DNA of 51,781 nucleotides from Hyphomonas sp. (GTDB lineage Bacteria; Pseudomonadota; Alphaproteobacteria; Caulobacterales; Hyphomonadaceae). The notes beneath the pieces are model-generated. The model had not been told where the DNA came from, did not search any database, and saw nothing but the letters and a program-made list of their open reading frames with translations. Positions 5,561 through 15,899 of the stretch are shown here, piece after piece. The position numbers were made by a program, and so were the translations under genes. Each line of letters starts with the position of its first letter. The stretch's first letter is position 1. The stretch spans positions 1 through 51,781 of the forward strand of contig NZ_PNMA01000029.1 in NCBI RefSeq assembly GCF_013823385.1, written 5' to 3'.

Positions 5561-8341
5561 TCAACCCTCCGGCTTATCCATACCGCCTTCGCCGTCATCG
5601 ACAAGCCGCGCCGCAGAGACAACCCGTTCGCCTTCGCCCGTGCGCAGCACCCAGACACCGCCGGTGGAGCGGCCCGCAATGCGGATCTGGTCAACCGGCG
5701 TGCGGATCAGCTGGCCGCCATCGGTGACCAGCATGACCTCGTCATCATCCCCGACCGGGAAGGACTGGGCGACCTTCTTGACCGGCCCGCCTTTCTTGTC
5801 GCGGCCCCAGATATTCTGGGCAACGAGGCCTTTTCCGCCCCGGCCGGTGACGCGGTAGTCATAGGCCGAGGAGCGCTTGCCCATGCCGTCATCGGCGACG
5901 GTGAAGATGAACTCTTCGGCCGCGCCAAGCTCGGCGATGCGCTCGGCCGACAGGGCGGCCTCGGCGACGGCTTCTTCCTCGTCGTCGGAGATTTCCTCTT
6001 CCTCGCCGGTGGCCGCGCGCCGCATGGCCGCAGCGTGCTTGAGATAGGCGCGGGCCTCTTCGGAGGTGACATCCATATGGCGCAGGATGCCCATGGAGAT
6101 GACTTCATCACCGCTGGCCAGACGGATGCCGCGCACGCCGGTGGAATCCCGGCCCGCGAAGACGCGCACATCGGTCACTTCAAACCGGATGGCCTGGCCG
6201 AGCGCTGTGGTCAGCAGGACATCATCCTTCTCCGAGCAGAGCTGGACCGAGACGATGCCATCGCCTTCATCAAGCTTCATCGCGATCTTGCCGGCGCGGT
6301 TGACGCGCGTGAAATCTGCCAGGCGGTTGCGGCGGACATTGCCAGAGCGCGTGGCGAACATGACATCGAGATGTTCGGCGGCTTCTTCGCTGTCTGGCAG
6401 CGGCATGACGCTTTCGATGCGCTCATCGGCGGCCAGCGGGAAGATGTTGACCAGCGCCTTGCCGCGCGAAGTTGGCCCGCCAACGGGCAGGCGCCACACC
6501 TTCTCCTTGTAGACCATGCCGGCCGAGGAGAAGAACAGGATTTCCGTATGCGTCGTTGCCGAGAAGACGCGGACGATGAAATCCTCGTCCTTCATCGACA
6601 TGCCGGAGCGGCCCTTCCCGCCCCTGTTCTGTGTACGGTAGGTCGAGAGCGGCGTGCGCTTGACATAGCCGCCATGGGTGACCGTGACGACCATATCTTC
6701 GACCTCGATGAGGTCTTCGTCGTCCATATCGACGCCGCCATCGACGAATTGCGAGCGGCGCGGCACGGCGAACTTTTCCTTCACCTCGGCGAGCTCAGCC
6801 TTGATGATGCCGAGGATGCGCGGGCGGGAGCGGAGAATGTCGAGATATTCGGCGATCTTGTCGGCGAGGCCCCGGGCTTCATTGCCGATCTCGTCACGGC
6901 CGAGGCCGGTGAGCCGGTGGAGCGGGAGGTTGAGGATCGAGCGGGCCTGCTCGTCGGAGAGGTAGATCGTGCCGTCTTCGGTGCCGCGGCGCGTGCGCCG
7001 GTCTGCGATCAGGTCGATCAGCGGGCCCATATCCTGCTGTGGCCAGGCCTTGTCGAGCAGGCGCTGGCGCGCCGTGGCCGGATCGGGCGATGTGCGGATA
7101 AGGCGGATGACTTCGTCAATGTTGGCGACGGCCAGCGCGAGGCCGACGAGGACGTGGGCGCGGTCGCGGGCCTTGCCCAGCTCATGCTTGGTGCGCCGGA
7201 CGATCACTTCCTCGCGGAAGGCGATGAAGCATTCGAGCACCTTGCGCAGGTTCATCAGCTCCGGCCGGCCGCCATTCAGCGCCAGCATGTTGACTGCAAA
7301 CGAGCTTTGCAGCTGGCTGAAACGGTAGAGCTGGTTGAGCACTACGTCCGCGCTGGCGTCGCGCTTGATCTCGATGACGACGCGGATGCCGTTGCGGTCA
7401 GACTCGTCGCGCAGATCCGAGATGCCCTCGATCTTCTTCTCACGGACGAGTTCGGCGATCTTGGTGATCATCGCCGCCTTGTTCACCTGGTAGGGAATCT
7501 CGCTGACGATGATCGCTTCGCGGCCATTCTTGGCCTGCTCAATATCGGTCTTTGAGCGGATGATGACACTGCCGCGCCCGGTGAGCAGCGCCTTGCGGCT
7601 GCCCGAGCGGCCCATGATCAGCGCGCCGGTGGGGAAGTCCGGCCCCGGAACGATATCGCACAGGGCTTCTTCGGAAATCTGCGGATCGTCGATCATCGCG
7701 AGCGTGGCGTCGATCACCTCGCCCAAATTGTGGGGCGGGATATTGGTGGCCATGCCGACCGCAATGCCGCCGCCGCCATTGACCAGCAGGTTCGGGAACT
7801 GCGCGGGCAGGACGACAGGCTCTTTTTCCTTGCCGTCATAGTTGTCCTGGAAGTCGACCGTATCCTTGTCGAGATCGGCGAGGAGATAGGTCGCCTCCTT
7901 CGTCATCCGGCTCTCGGTGTAACGCATGGCAGCCGGCGGGTCGTTGTCGATAGAGCCGAAGTTGCCCTGGCCATCGACCAGCGGCACGCCCATCGAGAAG
8001 GGCTGGGCCATCCGCACGAGGGCGTCATAGACCGCCGAGTCGCCGTGGGGGTGGTACTTACCGATCACGTCACCGACGATACGGGCCGATTTGGAATAGG
8101 GCTTGTCGGGCGTGTTGCCGCCCTCGTTCATGGCAAACAGGATGCGGCGGTGAACGGGCTTGAGGCCATCGCGCACATCCGGCAGGGCGCGGCTGACGAT
8201 CACGCTCATCGCATAGTCGAGATAGGAGGATTTCAGCTCCGACTCGATGGAGATCGCTTCGATACCGTCCTCGGGCGGGGGTTTGCCCGCGCCATTTTCC
8301 GGGGTTTCCGGCTCGTCCGGAGGGGTGGTCGGATCGCTCAT
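5561..8341 (-). CDS. gyrA: DNA gyrase subunit A
   Basis: A 926-residue GyrA, the breakage-reunion subunit of the supercoiling enzyme. The start is taken at ATG 8341 (MSDPTTPP). The catalytic tyrosine is Y141 in AAMRYTE. The quinolone-determining segment reads [17 protein letters not shown] with Ser102 and Asp106, the residues of sensitive enzymes at E. coli 83 and 87. The GyrA box appears as QNRGGKG rather than QRRGGKG. The C-terminal beta-pinwheel is interrupted at about residues 757-812 by an acidic insertion ([18 protein letters not shown]). It heads a run with coaD, the cyclophilin gene and queA. Confidence 0.98.
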   Translation of the reverse strand: MSDPTTPPDEPETPENGAGKPPPEDGIEAISIESELKSSYLDYAMSVIVSRALPDVRDGLKPVHRRILFAMNEGGNTPDKPYSKSARIVGDVIGKYHPHGDSAVYDALVRMAQPFSMGVPLVDGQGNFGSIDNDPPAAMRYTESRMTKEATYLLADLDKDTVDFQDNYDGKEKEPVVLPAQFPNLLVNGGGGIAVGMATNIPPHNLGEVIDATLAMIDDPQISEEALCDIVPGPDFPTGALIMGRSGSRKALLTGRGSVIIRSKTDIEQAKNGREAIIVSEIPYQVNKAAMITKIAELVREKKIEGISDLRDESDRNGIRVVIEIKRDASADVVLNQLYRFSQLQSSFAVNMLALNGGRPELMNLRKVLECFIAFREEVIVRRTKHELGKARDRAHVLVGLALAVANIDEVIRLIRTSPDPATARQRLLDKAWPQQDMGPLIDLIADRRTRRGTEDGTIYLSDEQARSILNLPLHRLTGLGRDEIGNEARGLADKIAEYLDILRSRPRILGIIKAELAEVKEKFAVPRRSQFVDGGVDMDDEDLIEVEDMVVTVTHGGYVKRTPLSTYRTQNRGGKGRSGMSMKDEDFIVRVFSATTHTEILFFSSAGMVYKEKVWRLPVGGPTSRGKALVNIFPLAADERIESVMPLPDSEEAAEHLDVMFATRSGNVRRNRLADFTRVNRAGKIAMKLDEGDGIVSVQLCSEKDDVLLTTALGQAIRFEVTDVRVFAGRDSTGVRGIRLASGDEVISMGILRHMDVTSEEARAYLKHAAAMRRAATGEEEEISDDEEEAVAEAALSAERIAELGAAEEFIFTVADDGMGKRSSAYDYRVTGRGGKGLVAQNIWGRDKKGGPVKKVAQSFPVGDDDEVMLVTDGGQLIRTPVDQIRIAGRSTGGVWVLRTGEGERVVSAARLVDDGEGGMDKPEG

Positions 8342-8517
8342 GGAAAGGCCTTCTGCATTGGTCCGGCGGACTTCAGGACGGGGCGTCCGAATCGCCATTT
8401 TTGCTGGATATGAGACTAGCAGCCGCGCCCGCCGGGGGCTACCGTCCAGATGCCTTTATTTGCAGTGAAATCCGGGCTTTCGGGCAGTTTTCCGCCCCCG
8501 GCCGGAAGGAGCCTAAC

Positions 8518-9573
8518 ATGCCAGAATCATTGAAGTTTCGCCTCTCACGGCGTGAAGCCTGCCTCGGCCTGGGCGCCGCCCTGGCAGCAACGGCCTGTGC
8601 TGGCCCCAGTGATCCAGCCGCCCGGCGGCCTCTGCCGCTGCCGGAAGGCTGGTCGATGGGCGAGGCGCTGCCCTTCCCGGTGCAGGAGATTTACCCCTGC
8701 CTGCATGACGGGGCGATCCATCTGGCGGGCGGCTTCATCGCCGAAAATGGCCGGATTACCGGGCCTACGGCGGCGCATCATGCCTGGCGGCCGGACGGGC
8801 GGGGATGGCATCCGGAAGCCTCTCTGCCCGTGGCCCGGCACCACCCTCACCTCGTGAGCTTTGCCGGGGCGCTCTATGCCCTTGGCGGGTTTCAGTCCTC
8901 CTCCCCCGCCGCGATGTGGGAGATGCAGGGCAGAGGCTGGCGCCTCAACGCCGCCGCCCAGCGCTGGGAGACGGCGCCGGCCCTGCCCCGGCCGTGTGCC
9001 GAAGCAGTGGTTCTGACAGGCGGCACGGGCGCGCTGCACCTGATGGGCGGGCGATCCCCCGCCGGAGAGGCAAACGCCGCCTGGACCGATCAGGCCGACC
9101 AGACGCACCATTTCGTGCTGACCAGCCCGGATGGACGCTGGGAGGAGGCCGCGCCCTGCCTGAGCGCGCGCAACAGCGCGGCGGGCGCCGAGATTGCCGG
9201 AAACCTGCATGTGGTGGGCGGACGCAGCGTACGCGGGGGCAATTCTGCCGAACACGAGGTCTATGATCCGCGCGAGGACCGCTGGCGCCGCGCCGCGCCG
9301 ATGCCCCAGGCGCAGGGCGGGCTGGCAGCGGCGGCCGCCGGCGGCAGGCTTTACGCCTTTGGCGGGGAATTCTTCGACAATGGCGGCGGGGTCTATCCGG
9401 AAGCCTGGGTCTATGATCCGGCCCATGACAGCTGGGACGCCATCGCGCCTATGCCCAATCCCCGGCATGGCTTGGGAGCGGTCACGCTGGACGGGGCAAT
9501 CCATGTGATCGGCGGCGCGCTGAAAGCGAGCGGCGTGGAGACGAGCGCGCTGGTAGAAATCTACCGGCCCTGA
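8518..9573 (+). CDS. Kelch-repeat protein with Tat-type signal
   Basis: A 351-residue exported protein. The start ATG 8518 follows AAGGAG and gives a twin-arginine leader (SRREACLGLGAALAATAC, Arg11-Arg12) with a possible lipid-attachment Cys27. The rest is a beta-propeller of Kelch repeats, seen as recurring GG turns followed by W about 20 residues later: AIHLAGGF, LYALGGF, LHLMGGR, LHVVGGR, LYAFGGE and IHVIGGA. Kelch propellers bind or act on sugars and proteins; the specific role is unknown. GST follows after 31 bases on the same strand. Related proteins include N-acetylneuraminate epimerase-like Kelch proteins, but I cannot assign that activity. Confidence 0.85.
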   Translation: MPESLKFRLSRREACLGLGAALAATACAGPSDPAARRPLPLPEGWSMGEALPFPVQEIYPCLHDGAIHLAGGFIAENGRITGPTAAHHAWRPDGRGWHPEASLPVARHHPHLVSFAGALYALGGFQSSSPAAMWEMQGRGWRLNAAAQRWETAPALPRPCAEAVVLTGGTGALHLMGGRSPAGEANAAWTDQADQTHHFVLTSPDGRWEEAAPCLSARNSAAGAEIAGNLHVVGGRSVRGGNSAEHEVYDPREDRWRRAAPMPQAQGGLAAAAAGGRLYAFGGEFFDNGGGVYPEAWVYDPAHDSWDAIAPMPNPRHGLGAVTLDGAIHVIGGALKASGVETSALVEIYRP

Positions 9574-9604
9574 CCCCAGAGCCGATTATCTGAAGGACAC
9601 TGCA

Positions 9605-10264
9605 ATGACGCTCGCGCTCTATGGTCACCCATTCTCCTCCTACACGCAGAAGGTGCTGATTGCCCTTTATGAGAATGCCACACCGTTTGAATTCCGCACC
9701 GTGAGTGCGGAGACACCGGAACACTCGGCAGACTGGCTGGCGCGCTGGCCCATTGGCAAGTTTCCGCTGCTGGTCGATGGCAGCCGGAACATCGCCGAGA
9801 CAAGCATCATCCTCGAATATCTTCATCTCTACCATCCCGGCCCGGTGCGCCTGCTGCCGGACGATCCGAAGGCCGCGCTGGACGTGCGCTTCCTTGACCG
9901 CTTCTTTGACCTGCATGTGATGGACGCGGCCCAGCATGCCGTGAACGGCGCGCTGACGGGCGACCCGGTCAAGCGGGAGGAAGGGATCGCGCTGTCAAAA
10001 GAGAAGCTGGAGCGGGCCTATGCCTGGCTGGAAGGCGCGCTTCGGGGGCGGAGCTGGGCGGCGGGCGAGACTTTCACGATGGCAGACTGCGCGGCCTCAC
10101 CGTCGCTGTTCTACGCCGATTGGGTGCATGAGATTTCAGGCGACTACGCCACCTTGCGCGCCTACCGCACGCGGCTGCTGGCCCGGCCCGCCTTTGCGCG
10201 CGTGGTGGATGAGGCGCGGTATTTCCGGCCATATTTTCCGCTCGGCGCGCCGGATCGGGATTAG
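9605..10264 (+). CDS. Glutathione S-transferase family protein
   Basis: A 219-residue cytosolic GST. The thioredoxin-fold N-domain starts LALYGHPFSSYTQKVLIALYE, with a Ser-containing active-site region, then GKFPLLVDG (the cis-Pro segment) and the glutathione-binding ETSIILEYL. An alpha-helical C-domain includes WAAGETFTMADCAASPSLFYADW, the N-capping-box region. AAGGA lies upstream of ATG 9605. It follows the Kelch gene and ends in a four-base tail-to-tail overlap with the beta-lactamase gene. The substrate is unknown; detoxification by glutathione conjugation is the usual role. Confidence 0.92.
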   Translation: MTLALYGHPFSSYTQKVLIALYENATPFEFRTVSAETPEHSADWLARWPIGKFPLLVDGSRNIAETSIILEYLHLYHPGPVRLLPDDPKAALDVRFLDRFFDLHVMDAAQHAVNGALTGDPVKREEGIALSKEKLERAYAWLEGALRGRSWAAGETFTMADCAASPSLFYADWVHEISGDYATLRAYRTRLLARPAFARVVDEARYFRPYFPLGAPDRD

Positions 10265-11136
10265 GGCGAAGGCGGCAACGCCCCGATCTCGCGGAGCGCG
10301 CGCTCTACCGCCGCGCGGCGGCGGGGCGCCTCTTCCATGCCGCCGGGCATGTCCATGTTTAGGGCGAAGACGTAAGTGCCTGGCGCCGGCCCGCCCGATT
10401 GCTCCACCCAGCCGACAAACCAGCCGATATCCATCTGGCCTTCGACGCTTTTCCAGCCGGTCTTGCCGTAAAGCGTCCAGCCCTCGCCCTCTTCCAGCAC
10501 CATCACCGGCACGGCCAGATCATAGCTGCGCGCCGAGAGCGGCAGCGTGCGGCGGGCGAGGCGGGAGAGGAATTCCACCTGCTCGGTCGCCGAAATGGCA
10601 AGCGGGCCTTCCAGCCAGTAGCGCGTGATGCTTTCGGGGCCGCCGATTTCAGCATTGCCATAACCGAAGCCCTGGAGGCCTTCAGTCAGGCGCGCAGCGC
10701 CGATGCGCGGCACGACGATCTGGTAGATCCAGACAGTGGAGCGCTGGAAGGCATCCCCGAAAGTCTGGTCCTCGTTCCAGCTGTCAGCGAAACGTTTCTG
10801 GCCGTCCCACTCAAACGGTTCGTCAGGGCCGGTGACGGCGCCAGCCTCATAGGCCAGCAGCGTATGGGGGATCTTTGAGGTAGAGGCCGGGGTGAACCGC
10901 TCACGGATACGCGCCCCGCCGCTGGCCCAGATCTTTTCGTCCTCCAGCCGGTAGATCACCAGCGCGGACTTTGCCGGGCTGACGCCCTCCAGCCTCAGCG
11001 CCTGTTCGACCGGGTTTTCTTCCGGCGCTGGCACGCTCCAGCCGGAACTGGCGCAGGCAGCCAGAACCGCCGCCGCAAGCATCAACAGGGCGGCCCGGAG
11101 GCGTGTTCCTGCAGAAGAGGCGGCGGCCAGCATCAT
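10261..11136 (-). CDS. Class D (OXA-type) beta-lactamase
   Basis: A 291-residue serine beta-lactamase of class D. All hallmark motifs are present: STSK at 85-88 (nucleophile Ser85, carbamylatable Lys88), STV at 133-135 (SxV), YGN at 159-161, Trp174 in YWLEGPLAIS and KTG at 225-227 (LYGKTGW), followed by GWFVGW. The N-terminus has a hydrophobic signal ending in the lipobox LAAC (Cys28), so it is probably a periplasm-facing lipoprotein. It begins only seven bases after the ssb stop codon, with GGAGGG between them, which strongly suggests one transcript. The hydrolysis spectrum cannot be predicted; a chromosomal, species-intrinsic enzyme is likely because no mobile element is near. Confidence 0.93.
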   Translation of the reverse strand: MMLAAASSAGTRLRAALLMLAAAVLAACASSGWSVPAPEENPVEQALRLEGVSPAKSALVIYRLEDEKIWASGGARIRERFTPASTSKIPHTLLAYEAGAVTGPDEPFEWDGQKRFADSWNEDQTFGDAFQRSTVWIYQIVVPRIGAARLTEGLQGFGYGNAEIGGPESITRYWLEGPLAISATEQVEFLSRLARRTLPLSARSYDLAVPVMVLEEGEGWTLYGKTGWKSVEGQMDIGWFVGWVEQSGGPAPGTYVFALNMDMPGGMEEAPRRRAAVERALREIGALPPSP

Positions 11137-11143
11137 TCCCTCC

Positions 11144-11632
11144 TCAGAACGGGATCTCGTCGTCGAGATCCTGGCTGAAGCTTTCCTTCGGGCCGCTCAT
11201 CTGCTGGCGCCCGGCCCCACCGGAATAGCCCATGTCACGGTCGCGGCCACCGCCGCCAGCGCCCGCGCCGCCGCCTTCGCCGCGGCCATCCAGCATCACG
11301 AGGGTCGCATCAAAGCCCTGCAGGACAATCTCGGTCGTGTACCGGTCATTGCCGTCCTTATCCTGCCATTTGCGGGTCTGCAGCTTGCCTTCGAGATAAA
11401 CCTTCGAGCCTTTTTTCAGATAATTCTGGGCAACCTTGATGAGGCCTTCGGAGAAGATGGCCACGGTGTGCCATTCGGTCTTTTCCTTGCGCTCGCCCGA
11501 TGCCTTGTCGCGCCAGGTTTCCGAGGTGGCGATGCGCAGGTTGCACACCTGGCCGCCATTCTGGAACTGTTTCACTTCGGGGTCTGCCCCGAGATTGCCC
11601 ACCAGAATGACCTTGTTTACCGATCCCGCCAT
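11144..11632 (-). CDS. ssb: Single-stranded DNA-binding protein
   Basis: A 162-residue SSB. The OB fold begins [20 protein letters not shown] and includes [13 protein letters not shown] and [16 protein letters not shown] Gly/Arg-rich linker leads to the conserved acidic tip DDEIPF that recruits repair and replication partners. GGAGG lies seven bases before ATG 11632. The gene is divergent from uvrA, as in many bacteria. The shared 227-base spacer carries a LexA-type box nearer uvrA. The beta-lactamase gene follows immediately. Confidence 0.97.
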   Translation of the reverse strand: MAGSVNKVILVGNLGADPEVKQFQNGGQVCNLRIATSETWRDKASGERKEKTEWHTVAIFSEGLIKVAQNYLKKGSKVYLEGKLQTRKWQDKDGNDRYTTEIVLQGFDATLVMLDGRGEGGGAGAGGGGRDRDMGYSGGAGRQQMSGPKESFSQDLDDEIPF

Positions 11633-11763
11633 TTGGGGCCTCCGCGCTGAAATTCTGTTTCGAGTCCGATTCGAGTTGTTCTACTCTGCTCTGCGCGCCC
11701 TGTCGCCTGACCGGGATGAAATTCCACCGCCCCGCCCGCGCCCAAAAGCAGCTTGCACATGAA

Positions 11764-11778
11764 GTTCACATTTTGTTC
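11764..11778. promoter_or_regulatory. LexA (SOS) box between ssb and uvrA
   Basis: The site reads GTTC-ACATTTT-GTTC, an exact match to the GTTC-N7-GTTC direct repeat bound by alphaproteobacterial LexA. It lies 82 bases upstream of the uvrA start and 132 bases upstream of the ssb start. Control of uvrA by DNA damage is therefore likely, and control of ssb plus its downstream beta-lactamase is possible. Confidence 0.8.
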
Positions 11779-11859
11779 TTGTCGTCAAGCCGGACTCGGA
11801 CCAACATATACCCCATCTGATCCCCATTCCCTCCTGACCTGATTGAGCGACCCTCCCCC

Positions 11860-14841
11860 ATGGCCGAATCTGCCTTCATCCGCGTGCGCGGCGCCAAGGA
11901 ACACAATCTGAAGAATGTCGATGTGGACATCCCGCGCGGCCAGCTGGTCGTGATGACGGGCCTGTCAGGCTCGGGCAAATCCTCGCTCGCCTTCGACACG
12001 ATCTATGCCGAGGGCCAGCGCCGCTATGTCGAATCGCTGTCGGCCTATGCACGACAGTTCCTGGAGCTGATGCAGAAGCCCGATGTGGAGAGCATCGAGG
12101 GCCTCTCGCCAGCGATCTCCATCGAGCAGAAGACGACGAGCCGCAACCCGCGCTCCACCGTCGGCACGGTGACCGAGATTTATGACTATATGCGCCTCCT
12201 CTGGGCGCGCGCCGGTATTCCCTATTCGCCCGCGACCGGCCTGCCGATCGAGAGCCAGACGGTCAGCCAGATGGTCGACCGGACGATGGAGCTGGAAGAC
12301 GGCACGCGGCTTTATCTTCTCGCGCCCATGGTGCGCGGGCGCAAGGGCGAGTTCCGCAAGGAGTTTGCCGAGCTCTTGAAGAACGGCTTCCAGCGGGTGA
12401 AGGTGAATGGCGAGTTCCACGAGCTGGAAGACCCGCCCAAGCTCGACAAGAAATTCAAGCATGACATCGATGTGGTGGTTGACCGGGTGGTCGTCCGTGC
12501 CGGGATGGAGCAGCGCCTGGCCGAAAGCTTCGAGACGGCGCTTGGCCTCGCCCAGGGCATTGCCGTGGCCGAATATGCCGACATTGCGCCGGGCGAAACC
12601 GAGCCCAAGCGCATCACCTTCAGCGCCAATTTCGCCTGTCCTGTTTCCGGCTTTTCCATTCCGGAAATCGAGCCGCGCCTCTTCTCCTTCAACAATCCCT
12701 TCGGCGCCTGCCCGACCTGCGATGGCCTCGGCGAGCAGCTGAAGATCGACCCGGCACTGATTGTTCCGGACAAGGATCTTGATCTTCTGAACGGCGCGAT
12801 TGCGCCCTGGGCGAAATCTTCCTCGCCCTATCAGACGCAGACGCTTCAGGCGCTCTCCACCCATTACCGGTTTGACCTTGGCAAGCCCTGGAACAAACTG
12901 CCGGAAAAGGTGCAGGACATCATCCTCTACGGCACGGGCGAGGAAGAAATCCAGTTCGTCTATGATGACGGGATGCGCAGCTACAAGGTGAAGAAAACCT
13001 TTGAGGGCGTGATCCCCAATCTGGACCGGCGTTACCGCGAAACGGACTCCGCCTGGGTGCGCGAGGAAATCAGCCGCTTCCAGTCAGCCGCGCCCTGCCC
13101 CGATTGCGGCGGCAAACGCCTGAAGCCGCAGGCCCTGGCGGTAAAGATTGCGGGGCTGGATATCTCCGAGGCCGGAGAATTTTCCATCCGCAAGGCAGGC
13201 GACTGGTTCGGCAAGGTGCATAAGTCGCTGACGAAACAGCAAAACGAAATCGCCAGCCGCATCCTGAAGGAGATCAACGACCGGCTGATCTTCCTCAATG
13301 ATGTGGGTCTGGATTATCTCACCCTCAATCGCGGCTCGGGCACCTTGTCCGGCGGGGAAAGCCAGCGCATCCGGCTTGCCAGCCAGATCGGCTCTGGCCT
13401 GACCGGCGTGCTTTATGTGCTGGACGAGCCCTCGATCGGCCTGCACCAGCGGGACAATGAACGCCTTCTGGAAACGCTGAAGCGGCTGCGCGATCTTGGA
13501 AACTCCGTCATCGTGGTCGAGCATGACGAGGACGCAATCCTGCTGGCCGATCATGTGATCGATATGGGCCCGGCCGCCGGCGTGCATGGCGGGCAGATCA
13601 TTGCCTCGGGCACACCGGACGAGGTGATGCAGAACCCGAAAAGTCTGACGGCGGATTATCTCAACGGCACGCGCGAGATTTCCATTCCGAAGCGCCGGCC
13701 GGTGGTCAAAGGATCGCGCCGCATCACGCTGAAAGGCGCAAGCGGGAACAATCTCAAGAACGTCACCGCCTCGATCCCGCTCGGCACGTTTACGGCCATC
13801 ACCGGTGTCTCGGGCGGAGGCAAATCCACCCTGATCATCGAGACGCTCTACAAGGCGCTGGCGCGCAAGCTGAATGGCGCATCGGATGCTCCGTCTCCGT
13901 ATGAAAGCCTCGAGGGGCTGCAGCATCTCGACAAGGTGATCGATATCGACCAGTCGCCCATCGGGCGCACGCCGCGGTCGAACCCCGCCACCTATACCGG
14001 CGCCTTCGGCCCGATTCGCGACTGGTATGCCGGCCTGCCCGAGGCCAAGGCGCGCGGCTATGCGCCCGGCCGGTTCAGCTTCAACGTCAAGGGGGGGCGC
14101 TGCGAGGCGTGCCAGGGCGACGGCGTCATCAAGATCGAGATGCACTTCCTGCCGGATGTCTATGTGACCTGCGAGACCTGCAAGGGCAAACGCTACAACC
14201 GCGAGACGCTGGACGTCCTGTTCAAGGGCAAGTCGATTGCTGACGTTCTGGACATGACGGTGGAGGACGCAGCGAAATTCTTTGCCGCGATGCCGGCGAT
14301 CTTCTCAAAGCTCGATACGCTGAACCAGGTTGGCCTTGGCTATATCAAGGTGGGCCAGCAGGCCACCACGCTTTCGGGCGGCGAGGCGCAGCGGGTTAAG
14401 CTCGCCAAGGAACTCTCCAAGCGGGCAACCGGCCGTACCCTGTATATCCTCGACGAGCCGACGACCGGCCTGCATTTCGAGGATGTGAAGAAGCTGCTGG
14501 AAGTGCTCCACGAACTGGTCGATGCGGGCAACACGGTGGTGGTGATCGAGCACAATCTCGACGTGGTGAAGACCGCCGACTGGGTGCTCGACCTTGGCCC
14601 CGAGGGCGGGGATGGCGGCGGGCGGCTGGTAGCCGAAGGCACGCCGGAAGACATCATCGCGGTAAAGGAAAGCTGGACCGGCAAATTCCTCGCCGAAACC
14701 TTCCGCCGCCAGGACGAACGCCGCGCCGCCCGCAACAAGCGGGAGAAGGCGGCCGCAAAGTCCAAGGCAACCGCCCCGGAAGAGAAGCCGAAGGCGAAAA
14801 AGCCCGTGAAGAAAACCAAGGCAGGTGCGGGCGCAAAGTAA
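11860..14841 (+). CDS. uvrA: Excinuclease ABC subunit A
   Basis: A 993-residue UvrA, the ATP-dependent damage sensor of nucleotide excision repair. Two ABC ATPase units are visible: Walker [10 protein letters not shown] at 34-42 and GVSGGGKST at about 649-657, with [12 protein letters not shown] and [12 protein letters not shown] signatures. Zinc-finger cysteines occur in [16 protein letters not shown] and [16 protein letters not shown]. The C-terminal 45 residues form a Lys/Ala-rich tail beyond the usual end. The gene is preceded by a LexA box and divergent from ssb, so SOS induction is expected. It is convergent with the membrane protein gene at 14865. Confidence 0.98.
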   Translation: MAESAFIRVRGAKEHNLKNVDVDIPRGQLVVMTGLSGSGKSSLAFDTIYAEGQRRYVESLSAYARQFLELMQKPDVESIEGLSPAISIEQKTTSRNPRSTVGTVTEIYDYMRLLWARAGIPYSPATGLPIESQTVSQMVDRTMELEDGTRLYLLAPMVRGRKGEFRKEFAELLKNGFQRVKVNGEFHELEDPPKLDKKFKHDIDVVVDRVVVRAGMEQRLAESFETALGLAQGIAVAEYADIAPGETEPKRITFSANFACPVSGFSIPEIEPRLFSFNNPFGACPTCDGLGEQLKIDPALIVPDKDLDLLNGAIAPWAKSSSPYQTQTLQALSTHYRFDLGKPWNKLPEKVQDIILYGTGEEEIQFVYDDGMRSYKVKKTFEGVIPNLDRRYRETDSAWVREEISRFQSAAPCPDCGGKRLKPQALAVKIAGLDISEAGEFSIRKAGDWFGKVHKSLTKQQNEIASRILKEINDRLIFLNDVGLDYLTLNRGSGTLSGGESQRIRLASQIGSGLTGVLYVLDEPSIGLHQRDNERLLETLKRLRDLGNSVIVVEHDEDAILLADHVIDMGPAAGVHGGQIIASGTPDEVMQNPKSLTADYLNGTREISIPKRRPVVKGSRRITLKGASGNNLKNVTASIPLGTFTAITGVSGGGKSTLIIETLYKALARKLNGASDAPSPYESLEGLQHLDKVIDIDQSPIGRTPRSNPATYTGAFGPIRDWYAGLPEAKARGYAPGRFSFNVKGGRCEACQGDGVIKIEMHFLPDVYVTCETCKGKRYNRETLDVLFKGKSIADVLDMTVEDAAKFFAAMPAIFSKLDTLNQVGLGYIKVGQQATTLSGGEAQRVKLAKELSKRATGRTLYILDEPTTGLHFEDVKKLLEVLHELVDAGNTVVVIEHNLDVVKTADWVLDLGPEGGDGGGRLVAEGTPEDIIAVKESWTGKFLAETFRRQDERRAARNKREKAAAKSKATAPEEKPKAKKPVKKTKAGAGAK

Positions 14842-14864
14842 GGCGCCCCGCCTGCCCGGCTGCC

Positions 14865-15845
14865 TCAGTTGAAGATGTCGACCCGCTCGGCATCGCCCAG
14901 ATCATTGCGTGGGTCGTGCCGGGCGGCAAGCGCGGCCGGGGCGCCGACAAAGTGCTGGGTCAGCCCCTGCACGAACAGCAGCGCGAAATAGATGATCGCC
15001 ATCGGCGCGATGAAGAGGGGCGAGAGAAAAATTGCCGCCATTTCTTCTGCGGACGCATCGCCGTTTACGGGCAGGTTCATCAGGAAAGGCATCATCAGCA
15101 TCTGCGCGATGGCCGAGATGATCTGCGAGAGCACCGAGACGACCACCACAATGATCACATAAGCGCCGAGGATCGGCCAGAAGCGTCCGCGCGACACGCG
15201 CCAGGCATCGAAGAAGCGGATCTCCTTTTCCTTCACCGTCAGCCCGAAGCAGGGCGCAAGGCGCGTCGCGATGAAGATGTAGAGCAGCGAGAAGAGGAAC
15301 ATCAGGCCGAAGCCCGCAAAGAAGGTGCCCATGAAGCGGGCGGCGGCCTGATCGTCCATCGGTCCGCTGAAGTCCATCTGCAGCAGCGCGCCAAAGGCGC
15401 CGAACATCAGCACACCCGGAATGGCAAAGATGACCAGGCTCATCAGCGCCCAGAGCAGTCCGACGATCATCATCCGCACTTCATCCCCGCCAAAGCCGAG
15501 AGAGAATTTCGCCCCGAAGATATAGCGCCGCTGGGAGGCGGTCTCGAACATCGCCCAGACCACCCAGCCGGCCACCGAGCCAATGAGGATCAGCGGCAAA
15601 AGCTTGCCGAAACCGCCAAACAGGAGGCCAAACACATCGGCCGGCATGGGATCGGGATCATTTTCCAGCTGCTGCAGAGCCAGGACCCATTCGGCCAGCG
15701 CCTGCCAGCCCAGAAGGCCGATCACCAGGAAAAGCGCGACATAGATCGCGGCATAGGCCAGCGCGAACAGCCAGGGGAAGCTCTTGAAATGCGGCGCCTT
15801 GAAGGGATAGGTCAGCGCGCGATCAAACGAAAATCCGGTGTTCAT
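14865..15845 (-). CDS. Polytopic membrane protein
   Basis: A 326-residue integral membrane protein with about six hydrophobic segments, for example around residues 24-45, 82-102, 127-152, 172-194, 222-248 and 278-298. A cytoplasmic-type segment reads [26 protein letters not shown] precedes ATG 15845. The upstream neighbour on the same strand is also a six-helix protein with a similar W-x2-[ST]-[KR]-G segment, so the two look like distant paralogs and an operon (54-base gap). The pattern recalls membrane domains of uncharacterised alphaproteobacterial proteins. No catalytic motif is seen and the function is unknown. Confidence 0.85.
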   Translation of the reverse strand: MNTGFSFDRALTYPFKAPHFKSFPWLFALAYAAIYVALFLVIGLLGWQALAEWVLALQQLENDPDPMPADVFGLLFGGFGKLLPLILIGSVAGWVVWAMFETASQRRYIFGAKFSLGFGGDEVRMMIVGLLWALMSLVIFAIPGVLMFGAFGALLQMDFSGPMDDQAAARFMGTFFAGFGLMFLFSLLYIFIATRLAPCFGLTVKEKEIRFFDAWRVSRGRFWPILGAYVIIVVVVSVLSQIISAIAQMLMMPFLMNLPVNGDASAEEMAAIFLSPLFIAPMAIIYFALLFVQGLTQHFVGAPAALAARHDPRNDLGDAERVDIFN

Positions 15846-15899
15846 TTCGGTCTCCCCTCAGCCGGTACACGCGCACCTAAACCTGAATGGGACCCCGCA

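Noticed and set aside
6035..7555. 506-residue plus-strand open frame inside gyrA
   Set aside because: It is antisense to conserved gyrA sequence, with His/Asp/Arg-rich shadow composition and no domain.
11640..11700. tRNA-like GATTCGAGTT string
   Set aside because: No acceptor, D or anticodon stems can be folded around it; it lies in the ssb promoter region.
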